A stretch of DNA of 64,000 nt from CBDDFQ01 sp965227035 (GTDB lineage: Bacteria > Pseudomonadota > Gammaproteobacteria > Burkholderiales > Burkholderiaceae_C): contig OZ245724.1 of assembly GCA_965227035.1 (NCBI GenBank), forward strand, positions 3,348,001-3,412,000, given 5' to 3'. The position numbers and the translations under genes were made by a program. The notes beneath the pieces are model-generated. The model did no database searches. It was not told the DNA's origin and was given only the letters and a program-made list of their open reading frames with translations. Position 1 is the first letter of the stretch. Every line of letters begins with the position of its first letter. Below, piece after piece: positions 9,506 to 18,067 of the stretch.

Positions 9506-10780
9506 ATGAATGAAATCATGGCCGCTTGGGCCGACTGGATCAAACCATCGGCTGGCCTCCCCACACTTCAATGGTCCTTGCTACTGGCAGTGGCTGCAGC
9601 CGCAGGACATCTAGTCCAGCGTTACACCGGCCTGCCCAAAGTGGCCGGCTATTCCCTGGTAGGTGCCATTGCCGGCTTCGCAGGATTTTCCGGATCGGTC
9701 TGGCCGCTCAACGGCATCGGGCTGTTCCTGCTGGAGCTGGGCATCGCGATCGTTCTGTTCGAAGCTGGCGCGCGAATTTCGCTGCGCTGGTTCAGGCACA
9801 ACCCGATGGTGCTGGTGCAAAGCGTCCTGGAATCGACCGTGACGTTCGCGGCTGTTTACTACACGCTTCGCTGGTTCGATGTATCGGTGAGCGTTGCGGA
9901 ACCGCTTGCCATCGTCGCGATCGTCGCATCGCCGGCGGTACTTATGCGGGTGGTAATCGACACGCGTGCATCCGGACCCGTCACCGAACGCGCCATCGTG
10001 CTGGCCACTCTGAACACGCTGTATGCCTTGAGCATCGGCGGCGCCATGTCGGGCCTGATGGACCGATCGCGAAACACCTGGGGTGACACGATCTATCCGA
10101 TCGCAGTCGTGATCGGCCTCTCGCTGGTAGTTGCTGCGCTACTGGCACTCTCGATTCGAATGGCGCTACGGGTGATGAGTCCGGCAAGCGAAAACACCGC
10201 CATGCTGATGCTGGCGTTGATCGCGGCCAGCACGGCGCTCGCAGCCCACTTTGGCGGCTCGCCTGCTCTTGCAGCGTTGCTCGGCGGCCTGCTTCTGAAG
10301 CAGCTCAATCCGCGTCCGTGGACATGGCCTCGCCAACTGGGCACCGCTGCATCCATCCTCACCATGCTCATGTTCGTGCTGGTTGCCACGGTCGCAGCGC
10401 GCGAGTCGTGGTCGATGGCAGTAGCAGCCATCGTGCTTGCCGTCATCGCCGCGCGTGCGATCGCGAAAATCGTGTCGCTTACCGCGAGCAGCTTCGGCAG
10501 CGGCATGAGCTGGAAGCAGTCGCTCTGCGTGAGCCTGGCCATGTGCCCGCTCTCGTCGATCGCGCTGCTCCTCACATCGCAGTTCGTTGCTGCGTCGCCT
10601 CGACTGGGCGCGCGAATTTCGGCCATCGCGCTACCGACGATTCTGGTGATGGAAGTCATAGGCGCAGTCATTGCGACATTCGCGCTCTATCGCGCCGGCG
10701 AGAGCTCGAAACCGTGGGCGCCCATGGTGCCCCACGGGCCCAGCACGCCAGCGGTGGATACGCGGGGAGATGCGCGATGA
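9506..10780 (+). CDS. Cation:proton antiporter (CPA2/Kef-type membrane domain)
   Basis: A 424-residue polytopic protein with about twelve hydrophobic segments resembling the Na+/H+ exchanger domain (KefB/RosB type): LPKVAGYSLVGAIAGF, then a LELGIAIVLFEAGARI segment with an acidic residue in the membrane, and GGSPALAALLGGLLL. There is no cytoplasmic TrkA-N domain, so it lacks the usual nucleotide or glutathione gating module. The 3' end overlaps the carboxylate-amine ligase gene by four bases (ATGA). Ion specificity cannot be read from sequence. An ATG four codons downstream is a possible alternative start. Confidence 0.82.
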   Translation: MNEIMAAWADWIKPSAGLPTLQWSLLLAVAAAAGHLVQRYTGLPKVAGYSLVGAIAGFAGFSGSVWPLNGIGLFLLELGIAIVLFEAGARISLRWFRHNPMVLVQSVLESTVTFAAVYYTLRWFDVSVSVAEPLAIVAIVASPAVLMRVVIDTRASGPVTERAIVLATLNTLYALSIGGAMSGLMDRSRNTWGDTIYPIAVVIGLSLVVAALLALSIRMALRVMSPASENTAMLMLALIAASTALAAHFGGSPALAALLGGLLLKQLNPRPWTWPRQLGTAASILTMLMFVLVATVAARESWSMAVAAIVLAVIAARAIAKIVSLTASSFGSGMSWKQSLCVSLAMCPLSSIALLLTSQFVAASPRLGARISAIALPTILVMEVIGAVIATFALYRAGESSKPWAPMVPHGPSTPAVDTRGDAR

Positions 10781-11901
10781 GCCTCGAAAAATTCCAGCAA
10801 TCGGCTTCGCTGTCGTTGGGCGTCGAGCTCGAGTTGCAACTGGTCAACACCCACGATTTCGATCTGGCGCCGTATGCGGAAGACATGCTTCGCCTGATGG
10901 CGAAGTACGACCTGCCCGGCACCGTGGTGCCGGAAATGACGTCGAGCATGATCGAGATTTCGACAGGCATTTGTCATTCGGCCAGCGAAGTGTTGGGCCA
11001 GCTTTCGCAGACTCGCGACGCCTTGGTCAAAAGCGCCGACAAACTCAACATCGCGGTTCTCGGCGGTGGCACGCATCCCTATCAGCAGTGGCATGAAAGA
11101 CGCATCTACGACAAGCCGCGCTTTCGCGAGCTGACCGAGCTGTACGGCTACCTCACCAAGCAGTTCACGATCTTCGGTCAGCATGTGCACATCGGATGCA
11201 CCGACGCCGACAGCGCGCTTCTCATGCTGCATCGCATGTCGCGCTTCATTCCTCATTTCATCGCGCTGTCTGCGTCTTCGCCTTATGTGCAAGGACAAGA
11301 CACCGCCTTCGATTCGGCACGTCTGAATTCCGTGTTCGCATTTCCCTTGTCAGGTCGTGCACCCTTCGCTTTGTCGTGGGATGAATTCACCGTTTTCTTC
11401 AACAAGATGACCCGCACCGGTGTGGTCAAGAGCATGAAGGACTTCTACTGGGACATTCGACCCAAGCCGGAATTCGGAACGATCGAGATACGCGTGTTCG
11501 ACACGCCGCTCACGGTCGAGCGCGCGGCGGCGCTGTCGGGCTTCGTGCAATCGCTGGCCAGCTGGTTCCTTCAGGAGCAGCCGTTCATGCCGGCAGAAGA
11601 CGACTATCTGGTCTACAACTACAACCGTTTTCAGGCTTGCAGATTCGGACTCGACGCCACCTACGTCGACCCCGAAACCGGCGAGCACATGCAGTTGCGC
11701 GATCACATCCTGCACACCATGAGCAAGCTCGATAGACACGCGAGCGCCTTGGGTGCGGGGCCTGCCATCGAGATGCTCCGCGAGAGCACGCAACGCTCCT
11801 GGAACGACGCCCGCTGGCTGCGCGAGAAGCAGGCCAAGGAGCAATTGCTCGGTGAAGTCATTCGTCAAGCCGCAGGCAAGTTCCGCAACCACAATGTCTA
11901 G
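10777..11901 (+). CDS. ybdK: YbdK-family carboxylate-amine ligase (GCS2-like)
   Basis: A 374-residue member of the glutamate-cysteine ligase type 2 family: SLGVELELQLVN at the N-terminus binds ATP-magnesium, followed by GGGTHPYQQW, QHVHIGC, and a C-terminal IEIRVFDTP. E. coli YbdK has weak gamma-glutamyl-cysteine ligase activity, but its natural substrate is unknown. A separate betaproteobacterial gshA with gshB lies at 33.7-39.2 kb, so this enzyme is probably not the main glutathione enzyme. Translationally coupled to the antiporter gene. Confidence 0.9.
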   Translation: MSLEKFQQSASLSLGVELELQLVNTHDFDLAPYAEDMLRLMAKYDLPGTVVPEMTSSMIEISTGICHSASEVLGQLSQTRDALVKSADKLNIAVLGGGTHPYQQWHERRIYDKPRFRELTELYGYLTKQFTIFGQHVHIGCTDADSALLMLHRMSRFIPHFIALSASSPYVQGQDTAFDSARLNSVFAFPLSGRAPFALSWDEFTVFFNKMTRTGVVKSMKDFYWDIRPKPEFGTIEIRVFDTPLTVERAAALSGFVQSLASWFLQEQPFMPAEDDYLVYNYNRFQACRFGLDATYVDPETGEHMQLRDHILHTMSKLDRHASALGAGPAIEMLRESTQRSWNDARWLREKQAKEQLLGEVIRQAAGKFRNHNV

Positions 11902-11933
11902 ATCTGCAGGTTCCAAAGTTTTTAAGGTGCGCC

Positions 11934-12905
11934 GTGGGTGAATTCGATCTGATCGCTCGTTACTTCAAGCGCAAGCCCGCGAAGGCCGTGCTCGGCATCG
12001 GCGACGACTGCGCGTTGCTGATGCCATCGCCCGGCATGCAGATGGCGATCTCGACCGACATGCTGGTCGAAGGACGTCACTTTTTCCCGTACGCGAATCC
12101 GCAGCGTTTGGGGCACAAATCTCTCGCTGTGAACTTGAGCGACCTCGCCGCTTGCGGTGCCAAACCGCTGGCATTCGCACTTGCACTATCGCTGCCGAAA
12201 ATCGACGAAGAGTGGCTTGCCGGATTCTCCGAAGGTCTGTTCGCGCTGGCCGACGAACATGGCTGCGAGCTTATCGGCGGAGACACCACCCAAGGCCCGC
12301 TCAACATCTGCATTACCGTTTTCGGCGAGGTGCCGATCGGCAAGGCCCTGCTACGTTCGGGCGCGAAGCTGGCAGACGACATCTATGTGAGCGGCACCCT
12401 GGGCGACGCTCGGCTTGCGCTGGAAGCGGCGCGCGGCGCGGTCGGCCTCACACCTCAGTTGCGAGAGCAGGCCCAACTTCGAATGGATCGCCCGACACCG
12501 AGAGTAAAACTCGGCATGGCGCTGCGCGGCGTTGCAACATCGGCTATAGATATCAGTGACGGCTTGGCCGGCGACCTGGGGCATGTGCTCCGGGCATCGG
12601 GCGTGGGTGCGCGAATCGAATCGACGCCGTTGCTGTCGACTTTCGCGGCTGCCACTCACATGGACCTGTCGCAGGCCATGTTCAACGCACATGCGCTGGA
12701 TTTCACATTTGCGGGCGGTGACGATTACGAAATCGCATTCACCGCGCCGCGCACCTCGCGCATCGCGGTGAAAGCCGCTGCCATCGAGGCGCAGACCATG
12801 GTGACCCGCATCGGCGAGATCACATCGACCGGTCAGCTCGAATTGGTCGACGCGCAGGGCCAGCGAATCGAACGATCGTTCAAATCGTTCGATCACTTCG
12901 CCTGA
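11934..12905 (+). CDS. thiL: Thiamine-monophosphate kinase
   Basis: Phosphorylates thiamine monophosphate to the active cofactor thiamine diphosphate. The 323-residue protein has the AIR-synthase-like fold with GIGDDCALL near residues 21-29, STDMLVEGRHF at 40-50, NLSDLAACGAKP near 66 and IGGDTTQG near 114. The start is GTG at 11934, preceded by AAGG seven bases upstream. In relatives thiL is followed by pgpA and pncC; here a minus-strand signalling operon of 5 kb lies between. The last 40 bases of coding sequence hold a strong inverted repeat. Confidence 0.95.
   Translation: MGEFDLIARYFKRKPAKAVLGIGDDCALLMPSPGMQMAISTDMLVEGRHFFPYANPQRLGHKSLAVNLSDLAACGAKPLAFALALSLPKIDEEWLAGFSEGLFALADEHGCELIGGDTTQGPLNICITVFGEVPIGKALLRSGAKLADDIYVSGTLGDARLALEAARGAVGLTPQLREQAQLRMDRPTPRVKLGMALRGVATSAIDISDGLAGDLGHVLRASGVGARIESTPLLSTFAAATHMDLSQAMFNAHALDFTFAGGDDYEIAFTAPRTSRIAVKAAAIEAQTMVTRIGEITSTGQLELVDAQGQRIERSFKSFDHFA
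12867..12893. repeat. Perfect 10-base inverted repeat at the thiL 3' end
   Basis: ATCGAACGAT and ATCGTTCGAT flank a 7-base loop, giving a fully paired 10-base stem inside the last codons of thiL and 30 bases beyond the stop of the convergent phcQ. There is no T-run on either strand, so it is not a standard intrinsic terminator, but it could pause RNA polymerase or protect 3' ends of either transcript. Confidence 0.5.
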
Positions 12906-12910
12906 GCATC

Positions 12911-12938
12911 AGTCCGGGGACATCAATCCGGGGACATC
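12911..12938. repeat. 14-base tandem duplication at the phcQ stop codon
   Basis: Two copies of a 14-base unit with core TCCGGGGACATC (12913-12924 and 12927-12938) lie head to tail. The first contains the stop codon of phcQ (minus strand), so the duplication sits exactly at the 3' end of the gene. It appears to be a recent slippage event that extended or shortened the C-terminus by a few residues. Confidence 0.6.
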
Positions 12939-13924
12939 GCAGCTTCGGTGATTCGCTCGATGGCATCTGCCATCCAGTCGTTGGCCACTGGCGCCGACGA
13001 TGTCGCGAAACTCACTGCGATTCCACCTTCGTGCGGCTTCAATCGGGCCGGAACACTCAGCGCATTTTTACCGGCCTCGCCCAGCCACAACAGCCACGCG
13101 AGAATTGCGACGTTGTCGGGAGCGGGTTCCTGAAGAGGTGCCGCCTCGAGGATCCAGCTCAACGCTTTCGGATTCGCGATGAATGCAGTTTCCCCGTCGA
13201 TACGAACCTGATCGGGCAACGCACGCGACAGCGCCGCCAGCGCATCTGTTTTGCTCGCAGGAACAGCACCGAAAGTGGATTGCCATTGCGCAAGCAGCAC
13301 GCCAATGGTCGCGCTGCGGCTGGCTTCGTACTGCATCAGATCGGCATGATCCATCACTCGCCAGTCGATGACCGGGGCGCTGCAACCCACACTCCACACG
13401 CCTTCGAAATAAGCGAGCAGCGCAGGCGCGCAATGCAGCTTCACGAAGCCCTGACAAGCCACGGTGAGCTGGCTGATTCGGCTGGCCAGCAACTGCTGCT
13501 GGTGCACATGCATCTTCTCGCGCACCAGGCCGTCGCGCTCGCCGCGAAGCTCCGCGAGTTCGAGCGCGTTTTTCAGGTCGGCACGTAGCGATTCCAGATC
13601 CCATGGCTTGGTGATGTAGCGGTAGATTTCGCCGCTGTTGATCGCCTGGATGGCATCGCCGAGTTCCGAGTACGCGGTGGTCAGCATGCGAACGATCAGC
13701 GGATGATTCGTGCGTGCGTACGACAGCAACTCGTTGCCGTAGGCGCCGGGCATGCGTTGGTCCGTAATCAGCACGGCGATCTTGTCGCCCTGCGTGCGCA
13801 GGATTTCCTTGCCTTCGTCGACGGAGCTGGCGGTCAGGATTTTTGCCATGGGACTGACGAGGCGCTCGAAATATTTGAGCGCCATCGCTTCGTCGTCGAC
13901 ATACAGAATCGTGTCGGGTGTCAT
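12923..13924 (-). CDS. phcQ: Response regulator, PhcQ-like (REC plus unassigned C-terminal region)
   Basis: The 333-residue protein starts with a receiver domain: acidic pair Asp10/Asp11, phosphoacceptor Asp55 in LITDQRMPG, and Lys106 in ITKPW. A charged helix (residues 115-150) joins it to a C-terminal region of about 180 residues that has no DNA-binding, HD or GGDEF motif I recognise. It is the last gene of a four-gene operon and overlaps the REC-kinase gene by four bases. Order and architecture match PhcQ of Ralstonia phcBSRQ, where it takes part in the response to the methyl ester signal. Name assigned mainly by synteny. Confidence 0.75.
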   Translation of the reverse strand: MTPDTILYVDDEAMALKYFERLVSPMAKILTASSVDEGKEILRTQGDKIAVLITDQRMPGAYGNELLSYARTNHPLIVRMLTTAYSELGDAIQAINSGEIYRYITKPWDLESLRADLKNALELAELRGERDGLVREKMHVHQQQLLASRISQLTVACQGFVKLHCAPALLAYFEGVWSVGCSAPVIDWRVMDHADLMQYEASRSATIGVLLAQWQSTFGAVPASKTDALAALSRALPDQVRIDGETAFIANPKALSWILEAAPLQEPAPDNVAILAWLLWLGEAGKNALSVPARLKPHEGGIAVSFATSSAPVANDWMADAIERITEAAMSPD

Positions 13925-15135
13925 TGGGTGTCCTTCCCGGAAAAGTCGTCAGTAATTTCAGTGATAGATGGGAACCGAAGCGTCACAGTCGTGCCCGCTC
14001 CGAGTTCGGATTCGATGTCGATGGATCCTCCAACCGACTGGAGGACCCGGCTGCAGAACACCAGACCCATTCCGCTTCCACCGGCATTCGCGCGCGTGGT
14101 CAGGGATTCGCGGGTCAGGCGCGACAGCATGTCTTTTGGAATGCCGTGCCCGTTGTCGATGAACTTGATCCACGGATAGCTCCGGCGCGGGCTGGTCGAA
14201 TCGCGGCCCAACTCGATCACCAGTCTTCCGTCGCTGCGTCCATCGGTCGCGAGCAGCGCGTTCTTCATGAGAGTACCCAGCACGAGATAAAGCAGATCGC
14301 GCTGCGGCGGAAGGTTGAAATCATCCTTTGGCGCCATCTTCGTCGATATCTGCTCGCGCTCGTTGTCACTAAATGGAAAACCATCGAGCAAAGTGCCAAG
14401 AAGATTCGCGGCGCTCACGACGCGAGTCGCGTTGTCGGGATAAGCCTCCCGAGCCGATTTCACGAACGTGGAAACGAGCGACTGGCAATACAGCGCATTG
14501 CGATCCGCAGCATCCACTGCCGACATCACTTCGCCGGCGCGTCGCTCGGTAAATTCAGCACGGAACTGTCCTTCGACGGCCGCGCCTTCGGGCATGGCTA
14601 TATGACGGTCTCGTAGCGCAGTCATGTAGCCGCGAACCGTGGTCAACGGCGTGTTGAGTTCATGCGCCAGGAATCCCAGGGTCTCGCGCATCGCCTGAGT
14701 GCGGTTTTCCTGCAGGGCTCGATCAAGCGCTTGCAGGCGATACATCTCCAGCCCGTCCCGGATTGCCTGACGAGTCGATGCTTCGTCGAGCGGCTTCTCG
14801 AGAATGCGAAACACATGGCCCTCGTTCACCGCAGCGATTGCGACCGATTTCTCGGCATACGCTGTCGCAAGCAAACGCACCACATGCCTGAACTGATGGC
14901 GTGCAGCCTTGAGCAGTTCGAGGCCGTTGCGCTGCGGCATGCGGTAGTCGGTCACAAGCAATGCAATGCTCGCCGATTCTTTTTGTAGTACCGAAATAGC
15001 GTCGTCGACTCCACCTGCGGTGACGATCGTGAATTCGTCGCCGAAGGTTCTCGCAAACCATTTGCACGATTGCGGCTCGTCGTCGACGAACAGCAACGTT
15101 TTGGCATCGGGAAGGCCCACGGATGAAATGCTCAT
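13921..15135 (-). CDS. phcR: Response regulator-histidine kinase hybrid, PhcR-like
   Basis: A 404-residue cytoplasmic protein with an N-terminal receiver (Asp18/Asp19, phosphoacceptor Asp63 in LVTDYRMP, Lys114) and a C-terminal histidine kinase: His158 in FLAHELNTPL, then an ATPase domain with LMKNALLA, DNGHGIP and GGSGMGLVF. A receiver placed before the kinase is unusual and is the layout described for PhcR. It likely takes a phosphate from the PhcS-like sensor made by the gene 15 bases upstream and passes information to the regulator made from the overlapping gene downstream. Partner relations are inferred from gene order. Confidence 0.82.
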   Translation of the reverse strand: MSISSVGLPDAKTLLFVDDEPQSCKWFARTFGDEFTIVTAGGVDDAISVLQKESASIALLVTDYRMPQRNGLELLKAARHQFRHVVRLLATAYAEKSVAIAAVNEGHVFRILEKPLDEASTRQAIRDGLEMYRLQALDRALQENRTQAMRETLGFLAHELNTPLTTVRGYMTALRDRHIAMPEGAAVEGQFRAEFTERRAGEVMSAVDAADRNALYCQSLVSTFVKSAREAYPDNATRVVSAANLLGTLLDGFPFSDNEREQISTKMAPKDDFNLPPQRDLLYLVLGTLMKNALLATDGRSDGRLVIELGRDSTSPRRSYPWIKFIDNGHGIPKDMLSRLTRESLTTRANAGGSGMGLVFCSRVLQSVGGSIDIESELGAGTTVTLRFPSITEITDDFSGKDTQ

Positions 15136-15150
15136 GCTGTGTTCCTGCCC

Positions 15151-16509
15151 TTAACCTTGCGACGTTGCAGCAGCAAGATCGAACGAGAACATGGTCCACT
15201 CGCCTTCGACGCTTTCGGCCAGAAGTTCGCCGCCGTGACGCTGCACGATCGCGTAACTCACGCTCAATCCGAGGCCGAGTCCTTGACCGACATCGCGCGT
15301 GGTGAAGAACGGCTCGAACACGCGTGTGATGTTTTCTGGCTTGATGCCCGTGCCGTTGTCGCGCACATGAATATGCAGCCGCGAATTTGCATGCTCGCCA
15401 AAAACATCGATGCGTGGATTCTCTTTGCCGGCCTTGTTGAGCGCGAGCGCGGCATTGCCGAACAGGTTGATCAGCACCCCGATGATCGCCGGCTCGTCAC
15501 CGCGAACATGCGTGTCCTGAGGCAGCTTCACGTCGATTGCAATGCCCTTGATTTCGAAGCCTGTCAGGCGCAGCGCCGATTCGACTGCGCGTTCCAGAAG
15601 AAAAATCCGATCGCTGTCTTCGCCGGGCTTTTGATAGGCAAAAGTCTTGAGGTCGGACACGATGCGCTGAACCCGCTGCATGCCGTCCTTGGCGTCGGTG
15701 AGACTTTCCTTGAGATCGTTGCTCGTACCGACGGCCGGATCGATCATGGCCATGTTGAGCGCCATGAGGCTGTAGTTGACCGGGTTGTTCACTTCATGCA
15801 GCAGCCCGGCAGACAGCGTTCCGAGCGCCGCCATTTTTTCCTGCTGGATCATGTGCCCCTTGATTTGCGCAAGGGCCTGGTTGTTGTCCTGCAGGGTGAT
15901 GTTCTGCACCGACACCGCACGTTGCAGATTGAACATCTGCAGGCGGCCGCGTTCATTGAAGTAGGTGCAAACCGAACTCGCGCCCGACGAAAAAAGAATG
16001 AAGAGCGAACTGGCCACGAATCGGCCCATGTTCTCCAGGCCCTCGGGATGCAGATAACAGGCGATGGCATACACCAGATACGTAAACAGACCGAACGCCG
16101 CCCCCTCGATCAGCGTCAAGGGCAAGATGATGCCGACCGCATAGAGCGCCAGATGCAAGCCCACGAAGTAGATCGACATGACCCCTTCGGTGGAGTAAAT
16201 CATCCACGCGATCATGACTTGCGGAATCGCGAGCCAGAGCAGGGTGAGCGGCTGAACCCAGCGCAGACCGCGGGAGGAATACAGCACGGCGAGCACGCCG
16301 AGAGTCAGCAGCGCAACCAGCACGCGCGCCGCGAAAAACGATGCGAAATGCTGCGGGTAGGTCGCGTAGTCGAGGCCGGCACCGAAGAGGACCAGCACCA
16401 TCGACGTCACGCTTCCGGCTTTGCTGTACGCCAGACGGAATTCGCCTAGCTCCTTGCGATACGACGAGGAGACCTGGGTCGAGGTGTCGGGAATGGCCTG
16501 CGCGATCAC
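15151..16509 (-). CDS. phcS: Membrane sensor histidine kinase, PhcS-like
   Basis: A 452-residue sensor with six hydrophobic segments in residues 33-180 and almost no periplasmic domain, so the signal is probably sensed in the membrane. The cytoplasmic part has a coiled linker, phosphoacceptor His238 in GLLHEVNNPVN, N-box around LINLFGNAALAL (345-356), DNGTGIKP (384-391) and GQGLGLGLSV. This six-helix layout fits PhcS, the Ralstonia sensor of methyl 3-hydroxy fatty acid signals. The start is GTG; only 7 bases separate it from the methyltransferase gene upstream. Confidence 0.82.
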   Translation of the reverse strand: MIAQAIPDTSTQVSSSYRKELGEFRLAYSKAGSVTSMVLVLFGAGLDYATYPQHFASFFAARVLVALLTLGVLAVLYSSRGLRWVQPLTLLWLAIPQVMIAWMIYSTEGVMSIYFVGLHLALYAVGIILPLTLIEGAAFGLFTYLVYAIACYLHPEGLENMGRFVASSLFILFSSGASSVCTYFNERGRLQMFNLQRAVSVQNITLQDNNQALAQIKGHMIQQEKMAALGTLSAGLLHEVNNPVNYSLMALNMAMIDPAVGTSNDLKESLTDAKDGMQRVQRIVSDLKTFAYQKPGEDSDRIFLLERAVESALRLTGFEIKGIAIDVKLPQDTHVRGDEPAIIGVLINLFGNAALALNKAGKENPRIDVFGEHANSRLHIHVRDNGTGIKPENITRVFEPFFTTRDVGQGLGLGLSVSYAIVQRHGGELLAESVEGEWTMFSFDLAAATSQG

Positions 16510-16516
16510 AGTCCGC

Positions 16517-17911
16517 TCACGCCGGTATCTGGAACTCGGCGAAGATGTTTGCGCCGGTCACGTCCGAGAAAATTCGAAGATTTTCGTGGGGCGTGGGAAG
16601 CACGCTTTCCATCTCTTTTTCGTCGCGGTAAATCAAATGCCATTCGAGCAAATGCTCCATGCCGTTGCGCTCCGGATTGTCGGAGTGCACGTTGGTGACC
16701 ATGACCTTGCCGCCCGGACGGCTGCGTGACTGGAAGTACTGAAGCAGACGACTGCAGACCTTGTCGGACAGGTAATCGAACAGACCGGCGCAATAAACGT
16801 AGTCGAACACTTCCTGATCGGCTTCTTTCTTCGTTGCGCGCTTGAGCAGTTGGTGCACCGATTCATGAACGAACTCGACCCGCACTTTCTTGCCGGACGC
16901 ACGACACGCTTCGTCGATGCACTTGCGTGTGTAGGCCAGCGTTTCTTCGCTGAAGTCGATCAGCTTGAACACGACGCGCTCGGGATGCGGATTCTCGCGG
17001 ATGAAGCGCTGCACTTCGACTGCAGGTCCGCAACCGACGTTCAAGATATGTATATCGCGGTTTTCGCGAACCGACTCTTCGGCAGCTTTGCCGAGATAGT
17101 CCACCAGGATGTCGATACGGTTTCTGTGAGCCTGCGCCACCGCAGCCTGCAGGAACATCGTGTTGACGATCTGGAAATAGGTGTTGTTGCCCTGCTGCGG
17201 GTCGGTCAGGATCTGGTTGACCATTTCGTAGTCGCCCGCGTAACCCATGGGCTTGGCGAAGGTGCGATAGACGAACGGCGCGCGAAGCAGCAGAGGATGC
17301 AGCGCAGTTTGCGCGAAGCTTCGATGGGCCACCGACATTTCCGGATCGATGCGCGATGCTTCGTCTTCCAGCCAGACCAGATAGTCCTTGCCACGGACCA
17401 TGATGGGCGCTGCAAGGTCGTAGAACACATCGGCGCGGATGCGGCCATCGCCTTGGTGGGGCAGGGCATCGGACATTTCTGCCTGATCTGCCCAGCGCGA
17501 AGTTTCGGACAGGAAGGTCCGCATCTCGCTGATCATGACCTGATAGGACTTGTTGATCTTGAAGCGCTCGTTCCACTCTTCGACGAATCGTTGTGCCTCG
17601 GGTCGCACCAGCGACAGATCGCCGCGGATCGCGTTGAAGTCGGACCATTCGTCGATGAGCGTGACCGACACGAGAGCCATCAGCCCCGTGTTCAGCAAGC
17701 TGACCACGACAGCCTTGCCCTTATAAATATTCTTGTCACCTGCCCGCACGGTCAGATCGTGGAGCACTTCGCTCACCTGGACGATCGAGTACGGGTTGTA
17801 GATCTCCATGACCATGGAGCGGCGCTGGTGACTACTGAGGGTTCCTCTGACGGCCTCGCCCTGGCTGTTTCGGAAAGTGATGACCGGATCGATTGCTCTG
17901 AGAGACTGCAC
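16517..17911 (-). CDS. phcB: SAM-dependent methyltransferase, PhcB-like (quorum signal synthesis)
   Basis: A 464-residue two-part protein. Residues 1-120 look like a small beta-barrel (PilZ-like) region with RGTLSSHQRRSMVMEI; residues 280-464 are a class I methyltransferase with SAM motif ILNVGCGPA (289-297), an acidic residue at Asp319 and the VYCAGLFDYLSD strand (372-383). In Ralstonia, PhcB methylates 3-hydroxypalmitate or 3-hydroxymyristate to give the diffusible quorum signal. First gene of the operon, starting with GTG and a weak ribosome site. The homologous order of all four genes is the main support; the acyl chain used here cannot be predicted. Confidence 0.78.
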   Translation of the reverse strand: MQSLRAIDPVITFRNSQGEAVRGTLSSHQRRSMVMEIYNPYSIVQVSEVLHDLTVRAGDKNIYKGKAVVVSLLNTGLMALVSVTLIDEWSDFNAIRGDLSLVRPEAQRFVEEWNERFKINKSYQVMISEMRTFLSETSRWADQAEMSDALPHQGDGRIRADVFYDLAAPIMVRGKDYLVWLEDEASRIDPEMSVAHRSFAQTALHPLLLRAPFVYRTFAKPMGYAGDYEMVNQILTDPQQGNNTYFQIVNTMFLQAAVAQAHRNRIDILVDYLGKAAEESVRENRDIHILNVGCGPAVEVQRFIRENPHPERVVFKLIDFSEETLAYTRKCIDEACRASGKKVRVEFVHESVHQLLKRATKKEADQEVFDYVYCAGLFDYLSDKVCSRLLQYFQSRSRPGGKVMVTNVHSDNPERNGMEHLLEWHLIYRDEKEMESVLPTPHENLRIFSDVTGANIFAEFQIPA

Positions 17912-17973
17912 GGCTTTATCTGATTTTGTGGAATGGGAGCACGTTGGAACATGCTTGCACTAGTTCGATGTTG

Positions 17974-17991
17974 CGTAAGAACTAACTTACG
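17974..17991. promoter_or_regulatory. Inverted repeat upstream of the phcB-like gene
   Basis: CGTAAG and CTTACG flank a 6-base AACTAA spacer, centred 71 bases upstream of the phcB-like start in the gap shared with divergent pgpA. Size and symmetry fit a dimeric regulator site; which regulator is unknown. In Ralstonia the phc operon responds to PhcA, a LysR-type protein, but no PhcA gene is in the window and I do not know its site well enough to match. Confidence 0.35.
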
Positions 17992-18049
17992 ACCAGCTCA
18001 CATCCGGCGTGCTTGTCCAAAAGACAGTGTAGCGTTTAGCATGCCAGTT

Positions 18050-18067
18050 GCGTGACAACTGTCACGC
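18050..18067. promoter_or_regulatory. 8-base perfect palindrome between the phcB-like gene and pgpA
   Basis: GCGTGACA and TGTCACGC are separated by only two bases (AC), 24 bases before the chosen pgpA ATG. The near-perfect dyad is compatible with a repressor or activator dimer site controlling pgpA, the phc-like operon, or both. It would lie inside the pgpA reading frame if the GTG at 18052 were the true start, which is one reason I prefer the ATG at 18091. Confidence 0.4.

Noticed and set aside
15139..16449. Plus-strand frame opposite the PhcS-like kinase
   Set aside because: The minus strand encodes all histidine kinase motifs in order; the opposite peptide is a shadow.
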